A stretch of 17,099 nt of DNA from Pholiota molesta (Eukaryota; Basidiomycota; Agaricomycetes; Agaricales; Strophariaceae), in the NCBI GenBank assembly GCA_014925825.1, contig JACGCK010000535.1, positions 1 through 17,099 on the forward strand. The letters run 5' to 3'. The position numbers were made by a program, and so were the translations under genes. Below the pieces are notes generated by a model, which made no database searches, was not told the DNA's origin, and saw nothing but the letters and a program-made list of their open reading frames with translations. Shown here piece by piece: positions 7,778 to 16,797 of the stretch. The stretch's first letter is position 1. Each line of letters opens with the position of its first letter.

Positions 7778-9486
7778 ATGGAAGCCCCGATCTCGAAACA
7801 AGCCACCGCTGTGAAGATGTTGATGTTGATCGAGGACGTCGAGGGGAACGAGTGGACGCAACGGTCGCGTACCACGATGCTGGAGCTCCTGGTAAGTGGT
7901 TTCGCTTGTCGTTTGACCCTTCGCTAACTGAGCTATCACTCGTTGTAGGCCGATCTGGAGGGGCCGGTCAGCGAGCGCGATATTTCGCGGGGCGCGGTTG
8001 TTCGTGCGGACTTTAACGAAGTCGTCGATCGCCTGCGCATCAGCACCGCCGATGATCCCGTTATCACTCCCTGGGGCAATGGCTTGCTTGCGCGCCTCGA
8101 GGTCTTGCGCACTCGACTGCCATTCTTGGCAATGCCACCGGCCGAGGGCCAGCAGAGCGCGACTGGCGCAGGGACAGATGCGAGGGGACAAGTCAATCCC
8201 GGGGACAGCATGGATGTGGATTCGACGCCAGCGCTTGCGACGTCTGCGGCGGCCGCGCCCCCCGCTGCGACTACGAGTGTGCCGTCGACTCCGGCAAAGG
8301 ACGACGCGCTGACGACTGGTGGCTGGGGCGGCGCCTGGAATGCCTGGGGTCCGGGAACGGCCGTTTACGACGCTGGTGGTCAGAGGTACCCGTCACGGAC
8401 TGAGGGGGTCGCATCGCCAGCTCCGGCAAATGCGGCGGCCAAAGCGATCCTTGCAAGTCGTACGAGGACGGAGGCGCCCGAGGAGTCGCACGAGGGGTCC
8501 CCTGCGCCGTCGAAGGGTAAAGGCAAGCAGCGAGCGACCGCCGTGGAAGCGCAGAAGGTTCCTGCGCCGCCCAAACTGCGGGCACTCCAGGACGACTTTC
8601 GCCACGATCCGCCGAAGTCCGCGGTCTTCCTCCCCGACCATCACGCTGACTCTGTGTTTCCGGTACGTCGTCTGCGTTCGTTGCGTTATCGTGCGTCGAC
8701 TGACCATCCCTTCGTTAGTGCGACTACTGTTCCAAGGCGCGCACGGCCAGGCGCTGTTTCTTTCCCCGTGTTCCGCCGCAGGGGGTCTTCAAGTGTACGA
8801 ACTGCCGCCGCGATCGCAAGAAGTGTTCGCTTGCGCCGCACTCCAAGCCTGAGGCCGCAGAAGAGACGGCAGCCAACGTCCGCGAGCCGACACCCGCTGC
8901 TGCGATAGCCGCTGTAGCGCACGCGACTCCTACTGGTGGACACCGCGCGATCTCGGTGCTCGACTCGCCACTCCCCGTGCGTCCGGAGTTTCAGGAAGGC
9001 TCGGCGCGTGTTCCCGCCCGGGACTTGCTTCTGTCAGTCGACATGCCGCCTCTTCCCGACAGCCACGTGCGTATGGGGCCGCACCGTCGTGTGGTTCCCT
9101 CGTACCCTGAGGACCCCATCATGTCCGATCGCTTCGCCTGCACGCATTCGTTCTTGCGGAGTGCTTTTGATGAGCAGCGAGAGCGAATCAAGTGGGTGGA
9201 CCGGTTCCGTCGCGAGGCGAGGTTGCAAAGCGTCGCTGGCCAGACAAGCTCGTTCAACTTTATCGATCACTCGCACCAGCTAATCACGGCGCTTCAGGCG
9301 GATTCGACGGCGGTCGACGAGTCCGATGGGCAGGAGCTTTTCGAGACGTTGGTGCGGATGCGGGATTTGCGTGCGACTGCCTTGGTGCGCCCGGATAGTG
9401 GAGCGATTGAGTACAATGAGGCATTCTGGGCAATGGTTGACATGCTGATCAACTCGCTCGCGCGCTTAGGCTTTGGTGGCGATTGA
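7778..9486 (+). CDS. Antisense cargo gene in retrotransposon: Zn2Cys6-like cluster protein
   Basis: Spliced model: exons 7778-7891, 7949-8662 and 8719-9486, 531 residues, with GT-AG introns of 57 and 56 nt in phase 0 (donors GTAAGT and GTACGT). Residues 1-95 look globular. About 100-230 is Ala/Pro/Ser-rich low complexity containing a W/G-rich patch (GGWGGAWNAWGPG) and a basic SKGKGKQR stretch that may be a nuclear localisation signal. Exon 3 opens with C277, C280, C289, C302, C305 and C312: CX2CX8CX12CX2CX6C with an Arg/Lys-rich second half (CRRDRKKC). This resembles a fungal Zn2Cys6 cluster with a longer first loop. Residues about 395-531 form a predicted globular, helix-rich domain that I do not recognise. 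The gene lies between pol and the 3' LTR, on the strand opposite to gag-pol. DNA binding is inferred. The splice sites are predicted, but joining them restores one continuous frame with an intact cysteine cluster. Confidence 0.75.
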
Positions 9487-9568
9487 TGCGATGGCGGCGG
9501 ACATTTTGGTAGCGCGGCGGTATGTTGGTGTGGCGATGCGATGGCGGCGGACATTTTGGTAGCGCGGC
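9485..9568. repeat. 34-bp direct repeat, two copies with 50-bp period
   Basis: GATGCGATGGCGGCGGACAT and the 14 bases after it (to AGCGCGGC) occur at 9485-9518 and identically at 9535-9568. The first copy overlaps the stop codon of the cargo gene, so the pair lies in its 3' untranslated region. Confidence 0.9.
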
Positions 9569-9935
9569 CCTTTTGTAGTGTCTTCTTTTTGGTATCTTGA
9601 TGCTCCCCCTGTACGTGTGTAGGTCTTGAACAGGGGACGACTTCTTGCTGCGATTCTTGGGTGATGAGAAACGTAAGTCTAGATTTGAAAGAGAACTCGA
9701 GCGGCCATCTAGTATGAGGATTCGAGCGAAATGAGAAAGAAGTATAGTAAGTAAATGTTTTTGTTTTTGTAGGAAGGAACTTTTTAGCGATGGGAGTGGA
9801 GAGTGATAGAGTCCGAGTTGTACACGGTGGATGGGTCCGCGGCGAAATGGTAGAGTGAGACGCGATGAGGAAACTTGTGAAACGTAACGCAAAGTTAAAA
9901 TAAAAAAAAAGAAAGGTGGTATCGAGCCGGGTATA
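9569..9935. other. Gap between convergent cargo gene and pol
   Basis: There is no coding signal here. This is 3' flanking sequence for both the cargo gene (ends 9486, +) and pol (ends 9968, -). It contains an A-rich run at about 9899-9913. After the inner polypurine tract, minus-strand sequence continues TATACCCGG rather than TG, so no LTR starts here. Confidence 0.6.
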
Positions 9936-9970
9936 CTCCTCCTTACTGAAGTCTTGACTGTCCGCAGTCA
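9936..9970. repeat. 35-bp repeat, inner copy (pol stop, palindrome, polypurine tract)
   Basis: On the minus strand the pol stop codon TGA forms the first three bases of the palindrome TGACTGCGGACAGTCA. The palindrome is followed by a short spacer and AGTAAGGAGGAG. The copy at 7229-7263 has the same order and lies at the LTR. This inner copy marks where a conventional element would have ended pol and begun its LTR. Confidence 0.85.
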
Positions 9971-9988
9971 CTCGTCGGTGCCGGCGTT

Positions 9989-10019
<31 letters not shown>

Positions 10020-13000
10020 GCGTCGTCGGGGTCTGCTGCGGTCGATGCTTCCATGTCGGCTAGCCGCTGGCGGGACACGTCGAGGAGGTCGCCTAGGGGG
10101 GGCAGGTCGATATGCGATCGCGCGAAGTAGGGCACAACGCGGAAGGCAGCAATCGGGCGGTCGAACAGGGATCCGTCGAGTTCCGACATGATATAGGCGC
10201 CGCCGCGGTTGCGCGAGATGACAATGAACGGGCCTTGGTAGCGTGGACGCATCTTGCGATTAAGCGCCTTCTCGATGGCTGTGTTGCGTACAAGGACGAG
10301 GTCGCCGAGTTTGAAATTGAAGTCCTTGATCGTATTCGCGTGGTCGACCTCGAACTTGTTGGCTGCCTTGACGCGCGTCTCGTAGACGCGGCTGTGTAAC
10401 TGTGCAAGGTCGGAGCGGCGCTTCTGGAGTGCGATGGCGCGGTTTCCGATGAGGTCCTCGGTGGACAGCACGGAGTCGGGCGGGGGCAAGAGGTAGTTGG
10501 CTTCGGCGATGTCGAACGGCAGAAGCGGGTGAGTTCCGGTCAGCGCGAAGTAGGGTGAGCACCCCATGCGACGGCGGACGGTGACGCGATCTGCCCAAAA
10601 GACGTAAGGCGCGACGAGAGCCCATCGTGACTGGTCGCCGTCGGCTGCCTTGAATAGAGCCTGCCTGATGTCAAAATGCGAGCGCTCTACGATGCCGTTA
10701 GCACGCGAGTTGTAGCCCGATATCCTGATATGGTCAATCTTGTACCTCTTCGCAATGTAGGCTGTAGCGGCGACGATGGCGGAACCGTTATCGGTGACGA
10801 TCTCTCTGAGCAGGCCGTAGCGACAGATAAGGGTGTTGAAAAGGAACTCGCCAACGGTCTGAGCAGTCTCGCGACGCAGGAGGGCGAACTCTGGAAAAGC
10901 GGAAAGTGAACAGCGCGCTTGGATGATGAGCTTGTATCCGGCGGACGCGGGAAGGAACATGGTATCGATGTATACTTTTGAGAACAAGGGAGCGGGCGAA
11001 GCGACGGTCGGGGGTATGAGGACATTTTGTGTCCGACGAAGCTGGCAGATATGGCAAGTGCGGATGAACCATGCGATGTCGAAGCCCATGACCGGCCACC
11101 AGTAGCGTTCTATGATCAGCGCGTGCGTCGCGAAGAATCCGTGGTGCCCGACGTCATCGTGAGCGACCTTGACAATGTAAAGACGACGCGACGGCGCGAC
11201 GACGAGTTTGTGGCGACCTTGCATATCCTTGCGCCATAGGCGCTCTCCGTCGCGGAAGAACTCGCCGCAGTATCGCACGAATGTGTTGTACTCCGCGTCG
11301 GTCATATCATCGAGGCGTTCATAGGTCTCGAGCCACTCTCGTACTTTGACTACGCGTGCGTCCGCTTTCTCGGCCTTCTCAGATCGCGGAATGATGGAGT
11401 ATGGCGTCGCCTCGTCGGCGGTGGCGGTCGGATCAGGTGCGTCGTCGATGAAGGCTTCGGAGACGTGGATAAGGGATGGTGCGGCGGCGACAAGTGCAGG
11501 AGTCGAAGGGTTGATGGTGTGCATGAAGCAGTGCATCCTGTCGATCCAGTCTTCGCGGTCATTAGTGTTGTCGACCTGAGCCGGGTCGTCGGGTTGGGGG
11601 CGTCGTCGCGACAAGCCGTCGGGTCCATGGAAAGCGCCTGGAACGTGGACAAGATCGAAATGGAAGGTAAGAATGGCAAGTATCCAACGATTCATGCTGG
11701 CGGAGGGGTTGATGTCTGGGTGGGCGAGCATGCCCTTGATTGAGGAGGCATCGACTTCGACGATGAGGTTGCGAATGCCGATGAGATGAGCCTTGAGGTC
11801 GTAGAGCGCTCGGTATAAGCCGTATAGCTCGAGTTTTGGTTGCGAGAAACGCATTTCACGGTCGTTGAGCGTGATCGAGCCGAAGCGGGCGAAGTGGCGT
11901 ATTTTTGGGTCCTCGACATCGCACTGGGCAAGTATATAGCCGATCGCGATGTAAGAAGTGTCGACAGACAGTATAACTGGTGCGCCGTTGTCATAGTCAA
12001 TGGGTTTTAGAGCCGGCGATGTGAGGAGTGCTGATTTGAGGTCCTGTTGGGCGGCGAGCTGTTGTGGGCCGAATTCGAATGGCGCGTCTTTGCGCGTGAG
12101 TTTAACGAGGTGGTGCGCGCGATGGGCAAAGTTCTTGATGAAGATGCGCGCAACGCCGATGGTTCCGAGGAATGAACGTACATCGGAGAGGTCGGTGCAG
12201 GGGCCCCAGTTGGCGACGAGCTCGAGGTTCGTTGGGTCCGGCAAGCGCCCTTCGGGGGTGCAGCGGTGGCCGAGTACGGTGATTTCAGGCGCGCAGAGAG
12301 TTGACTTGAACCCGGAGAAGGTCCCGCCGCAATATTTCATGCGCTGGACGACGCGATTGAGATTCTGGAAGTGCTCCCAGACGAAGCGACGGATGCCGGG
12401 GTTCTCTGGTATTCGTTCACAATCGCCGTCGGGTAAGGGGTAGCGGGTCGCGGGGCCTTTAACAGGCACGTCGTCAATATAGGGGATGGTGACATGGGGA
12501 ATTTCGGGTCGGAGGATGAAGGTAACATCGTCGTGGAAGATAGGGACCGAATTTGTCCAGCCCATAGGGAGCGTAGTGAGTCGGAGGGCACCGAAGGGGG
12601 TTTGGAAGGTAGTAAGGTCGCGCGAGGTTTCAGAGATTGCGCGTTCATCGTAGCCGACGAACAGATCCATCATCGCACCGCATGCGCGACCAGCGAACTG
12701 TTCTGCGAGCGAGTCTGTGAACGGAGGGACACCTGAGTGGGCGATCGTTACTGCGTTGAGTGGTTCGAGCGACTGAACAATCCTAAGCTTTCCGTCTTTC
12801 TTGACGACGCAAAACCATCGAGAGCGATATGACGAATTTGAAGGTTCCATCACGCCGGCGTCGATCTTCCGTTTCAGGACCTCGCATACCTGATCGTGAA
12901 TGCCTCGCGGGATCGGAATGTTGCGCTGTACCCAGGGCGTGTGCGGGACGACGGGAATCTCAACGGGCGGGAAGAAATCCTCTCGGAAATGTCCTCGCTC

Positions 13001-13909
13001 CGAATCATTCCATGCAAACCCGTCGTTGTGCACGCCGACGAAGTGGTGAAGCAGGTCGCGTTCGGCGGGCTCGAGAAATCCTTCTTTATGGACGGCGTCG
13101 AAAGCTTCCATGCGTTCTTGTGTGTAGCGACCAACGGGTGTGAACTTTGGCGGGTTGGTCGGAAGCGTCGGAAGGGTCGCGAGCGGGTCCCCCTTGATCT
13201 CGCGAACTATGCGGAACTTCTCGTCGACTCCTGTGACTACTGGACGGACTTTGAGAGCGACGGGCTTGTACTTCTTCTTTGCCTTTGTTTTCGCGAGGAG
13301 CGTCTCGGCAAATCTCACTTTGCGAGGGAGTCCGAGAGACGTTTTGGAGCGGGTATAGGGGTTAAGGGAGACAGAGATATTAGTTTTCGAGTGGACCGAT
13401 GTAGTCGCGGTCTTTTTGAGTATGGGCGAGGGCGCGCTAGGTGATACCGACGCGGTTGTTGAACGAGGCGAGAGAGGAACGGAGCGAGACGAGAGTGGAA
13501 CGGAACGAGGCGTAAGAGGAACAGGGCGCGACGCGTCGGGTTCGACGTGCGACGAAGTGAAAGTTGTCTTGGTTGAGCAAGGAGCTGGCGGCGAAGTGGG
13601 TTGCGAGTTGGGCGATGGGACTTCGGGAGGCGCAGCTGACGAGAGAGTGTAGGCAGATTGTTTGTAAGGTTGAGAAGGATCAGAAATTTTATTAAATAAG
13701 GCTAGGAATTCAGGATCATTACGAAGTTCGGAGGAAGTGGGTATCTGGTCTATATCGCAGGCGGTAAAATAGGAACGGGCATGTGCCGCGGGGTCGGAGT
13801 CAGAGGAACCAAGCAGTTGGTAGGCGTCAATACGGGGTTCGCCGTGTTCGTCCACACTAATAGTGAGGGCGACATCGCCATCGTGCTGCTCGATGTCCTC
13901 TATCTCTGA
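9968..13909 (-). CDS. Pol: reverse transcriptase, RNase H, integrase
   Basis: Replicates and integrates the element. The frame has no good ATG (the first plausible codon is GTG at 13855) and is open back to 13954, overlapping the end of gag, so it is probably made as a Gag-Pol fusion by -1 frameshifting; 1313 codons follow the shift. Counting from 13855: Ser/Pro-rich linker with short SVPLSPRS-like repeats (about 60-160); RT with motif-A Asp (MMDLFVGYDE, about 396), LPMGWTNS, and YIDD (about 458); RNase H with Asp (SVDTS, about 631), Glu (KLELYGL) and Asp (VEVDAS, about 701); integrase HHCC finger (VGHHG to CHICQ, about 898-937); catalytic D963, D1021 and E1056 (D-x57-D-x34-E); and a GPF/Y-like module (RYQGPFIVI). 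A poly-Asp tail, encoded by a GTC-type microsatellite at about 9991-10032, ends the protein. All catalytic residues are present and there are no internal stops. Confidence 0.93.
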
Positions 13910-13915
13910 AAACCC
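13871..13915 (-). promoter_or_regulatory. -1 programmed ribosomal frameshift signal between gag and pol
   Basis: On the minus strand the heptamer G GGT TTT (13915-13909) fits the X XXY YYZ slippery rule in the gag frame. It lies two codons before the gag stop TAG (13902-13900). After an 11-nt spacer comes a perfect 7-bp stem GACATCG/CGATGTC (13897-13891 with 13877-13871) with a 13-nt loop. Slippage back by one base leads straight into the pol frame, which reads SEIEDIEQHDGDVALTISV before the first GTG. The related GGGUUUA heptamer serves in the yeast L-A virus. Function here is predicted. Confidence 0.7.
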
Positions 13916-16365
13916 TCCTCGGGGTCGCTGTGTTCGCGACGGCGACGAGCGTGCCTAAACGAGCGTGGGAACGTAGGGACCGTCGCCGTGTTGCCGGTGT
14001 TGACGTCCTTGATAGTGAGGGTCTGATCTTCATTTGCGTAGTTGCGCACTACGGAGCTGGTGATGATATCGAATGGTCGCCCGAAAAGGACATCGTAGGG
14101 CGCATGCCGGATGATGTGCACCTGAAGATACACGGTGACTTCGCCGATGAGGAACGGTACGTTGCGGGCGAGACCCAGCGACGGGTCGATGGCGCCGTTG
14201 GCGGACTGCATCTTCAATACAATGGTTGGGTCGTACGCGAGATTCAGCGCAGTTGACTGCTCCTCTGACATCGCTATGATGGTGCTACCGGGGTCGATCA
14301 CACACTCGACGCGCAGTGTCCCATCGACGACCGCGTGCAGCGATCGTAAGGCGGCCGACTCGACGGCTACAGTTAGCATCCCAAAGTCGGGGCGTTCGCC
14401 AGGTGCCAGTGTCCGATAGTACAGGTCGTAGTGGTCACCGATGATGGCTGCACCTCGGGGCGGCGGTTGTCCGTTGATACCGTCTGCGTTGACGAACTGT
14501 GAGTAGTCGAGGCGCTCGTAGTACTCGTCCTCCTCGGGCGCATAGGACTCGATGACGCTGAGGTTGAAGACTGGCATAGGGGCCATGTCGTTGGCGTAGA
14601 TCGAGTCGAACAGATTCACCGTCGTCGGTGTCGCTTCTTTGCTGGGCTGGCGCCTAATCGTCGTAGCCTCCCTATACTGCGAGCGCACTTCGGGCGCCAG
14701 CGAGAGCAGTTCCCTTTGGGTTATCGTGACCGGCGTCTCCAAGGACTGGTTGAAGATCTTCACGGCGATGGCGGGGTCGTGGACTGGTGGGAGCGTTCGG
14801 TACGCGGGGTCGCGACGCGGTGTGTTGGCCTTGTCAGCTGGTGCCCCAACGTTCCGCGTTTGTGGCGGCGCGTACGCGGCGTCGTTAGCATTGCGATAGG
14901 GGTGTTCTAGCCCCGATGAGGCTGCTTGTGCAGGCGGGGGCGTCGCGGGGCGCGCGCTTGCCGTACGCGACGTCGATTGTGCCGTGGGAAGATGTGGAGG
15001 CGGGTCTCGCGTTAGTATCGTCGGCGCGGCGGTCGACCTGGCTGGCCCGGGGACTGGTTCGCTTGTCTCTTCGCTGGCTTCTTGTTGACGCTGGTTTCTC
15101 GTTTTGATGATGGGCGTGAACCCTGCCGAGCGAGACTCGAGTTTGAAGATCGCCGACTGATGGTACGCGACTTGATCAGCAACTGATAGACGGACTGGCG
15201 GCTGGGGCTCTGTGGACTGCGTGTAGATCGCATTGGGCGACGATGCGTTGAGCATCATCGCACTCGCCTGCATGACCCCGGTCGCGAGCTGGTTAGGGTT
15301 GCGCCGATGCCACTCCTCGATGCGATCCCTGAGAAGAGTTCCGGGGATTGTCCTTGGTACGAAGCCGCCCGACGGGAGGACCACCTTGTTTTCGGCATTA
15401 CGCTTGCATTTACCGGCGCGGGTATAGTCGTCGACGATAGGGCAGTCGCGGATGAAGTGCGGTCCGCCACAGAAGTTACAGTCCTGATCGCTGCTGTTCT
15501 GGGTGTATCGGGTCGTCGATCCGCTTCCTTGTTCCATTCGTGCGGTGAGTCTTTCGAGGGCGGTGCCGATCTGGGCTAGGATCGTCGGGAGCGGGCTTTC
15601 CTCCTTGACGGCGGGGGGCGTGGGCGTCGCGTAGCTTTGCGACGGGGCGAGCGTCAAGCCTGTCTTGTTTACTGCGTAAGGGGCGGGTATCATGGATGAT
15701 CCGACCGCCGTGGCCGCTGCTGCGGGGGATGCGACGGCACCGGGTGTTAGATAGGACGCGGCCATGTTAACGCTGAATTGTATCTGCATGACGAAGGTCG
15801 CCGCCTCGTTGATCTCGGCAATCGTATATGGTCCTAAAGGGGTGAAGTTGTTCATCGTCGTCGACAGGCGAAGTAGGATCTGCGACCAGATTTGCGGCTG
15901 GAACCCGCGGATGTACGCGCGTGCTAGATCGGATTCTCCCGCGGCGCCACTTTTGATGATCGATCGCGCGATGGCGCGGAACGTGCGGGTGTAGTGAGCA
16001 AGATCGTCTTGGCTATGCATTCCAGCGCGCGAGTAGTGACCAGTGAGGGCGTCGATCTCGTACATAGTGTACCGCTGCTTCTCGTTCGCGGTGGGATAGG
16101 CGAGCTCGACGGCTGTCTTGAACTCTGCGAACGTCTTCGCAACATCATCGTATTCTGGGATGCCCTTCCATTGCTCGGCGTCAGTGGCGTTCAGGAAGCG
16201 GACCGCGTGCTCTTTACGTGCTTGCTGCGATAGACTTGGTCGATTAATAAACAAGTTCTCCAGCTCGGAGAAGAACCGCTCTAGTTCGCGGGGGTCAGCC
16301 GAATTAAACACGGGTGCCGAGCGATCGCTGCGCGCGGGCATCGGTGGTTCTGTTGTCTGCGACAT
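13900..16365 (-). CDS. Gag with C-terminal retropepsin-like protease
   Basis: This is an 821-residue structural polyprotein starting at ATG 16365. Residues about 20-200 are a helical capsid-like region (RELERFFSELENLF; RGFQPQIWSQILLRL). C296, C299, H303 and C308 form a nucleocapsid knuckle, CX2CX3HX4C, one residue shorter than the usual CX2CX4HX4C. A long Pro/Ser/Thr-rich linker follows. Residues about 660-790 resemble a retropepsin: VECVIDPGSTIIAMS holds the presumed catalytic D691, and DVLFGRPFDI matches the conserved hydrophobic-Gly-Arg segment near the end of such proteases. DPGS replaces the usual D-S/T-G. The protease is therefore in the gag frame, not in pol. The frame stays open upstream of the ATG to a TAA at 16800, so the true N-terminus is uncertain. 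Confidence 0.88.
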   Translation of the reverse strand: MSQTTEPPMPARSDRSAPVFNSADPRELERFFSELENLFINRPSLSQQARKEHAVRFLNATDAEQWKGIPEYDDVAKTFAEFKTAVELAYPTANEKQRYTMYEIDALTGHYSRAGMHSQDDLAHYTRTFRAIARSIIKSGAAGESDLARAYIRGFQPQIWSQILLRLSTTMNNFTPLGPYTIAEINEAATFVMQIQFSVNMAASYLTPGAVASPAAAATAVGSSMIPAPYAVNKTGLTLAPSQSYATPTPPAVKEESPLPTILAQIGTALERLTARMEQGSGSTTRYTQNSSDQDCNFCGGPHFIRDCPIVDDYTRAGKCKRNAENKVVLPSGGFVPRTIPGTLLRDRIEEWHRRNPNQLATGVMQASAMMLNASSPNAIYTQSTEPQPPVRLSVADQVAYHQSAIFKLESRSAGFTPIIKTRNQRQQEASEETSEPVPGPARSTAAPTILTRDPPPHLPTAQSTSRTASARPATPPPAQAASSGLEHPYRNANDAAYAPPQTRNVGAPADKANTPRRDPAYRTLPPVHDPAIAVKIFNQSLETPVTITQRELLSLAPEVRSQYREATTIRRQPSKEATPTTVNLFDSIYANDMAPMPVFNLSVIESYAPEEDEYYERLDYSQFVNADGINGQPPPRGAAIIGDHYDLYYRTLAPGERPDFGMLTVAVESAALRSLHAVVDGTLRVECVIDPGSTIIAMSEEQSTALNLAYDPTIVLKMQSANGAIDPSLGLARNVPFLIGEVTVYLQVHIIRHAPYDVLFGRPFDIITSSVVRNYANEDQTLTIKDVNTGNTATVPTFPRSFRHARRRREHSDPEEGFQR

Positions 16366-16797
16366 CGTAAGAGGGGACTGATACGTGGGTTGTGGGAAGA
16401 ATGAGGTTGTGTCGGGTGCTTCGCGAGGCGACGGCGGAAGCGACTGTGGCGGGTGGAGTGGTGGAGTTGAGTACTGCGACGGCTCGAACGGTTCAGGCGA
16501 CGGGGGTAATTCGACTTCACGGGGCGATGGGAGAGGCGAGAGGAGGTTGGAGAGCGGAGTGAGCGGCGAGTCGTTTGATGAAGGGATCGGAACGTCTTCC
16601 GGCTGAAAGAGCGGCGATCCGGTGGCTGGTGGGAGGTTGTTGTGACGCGCCTGCGGCGATGGAACTCTTTCCTCAAAGATCGACGAATCGGTGAGGTCGT
16701 TTGGGTTCTGGAAGTTCGCGACGAGCTCTTCTCGGAGAGTAGCGATGCGAAGGGAGCGACGGATAGATGGCTCTATGGCGACGAGTCCGTTAGAGGT
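16366..16797 (-). other. Open 5' extension of the gag frame without ATG
   Basis: These 144 codons lie between TAA (16800-16798) and the gag ATG and are stop-free, in the gag frame and coding-like, with a strong C/G third-base preference. The translation is Pro/Ser-rich (for example SPLPSPREVELPPSPEPFEP). No ATG occurs in it. It is either coding sequence reached by readthrough, splicing or a mutated stop, or leader sequence that is open by chance. The composition favours coding. Confidence 0.55.

Noticed and set aside
9934..9947. An LTR starting at the inner polypurine tract (two nested elements)
   Set aside because: After the inner tract the sequence is TATACCCGG, not TG, and it does not match the TGATGCGCC LTR start. 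Only the outer tract has a bona fide LTR next to it.
9294..9971. Minus-strand frame after the pol stop
   Set aside because: It is antisense to the cargo gene's last exon and its 3' region, with low-complexity Ser/Thr/Pro composition and no domain. A further gag-pol ORF is not supported.
12000..13652. Plus-strand open frames opposite pol, up to 182 codons
   Set aside because: They are complementary shadows of a strongly coding GC-rich minus-strand frame. No splice or start context supports antisense genes here.
13853..13855. Pol initiating at GTG 13855
   Set aside because: Eukaryotic translation rarely starts at GTG, and coding-like sequence in the pol frame continues upstream to the slippery site, which favours frameshifting.
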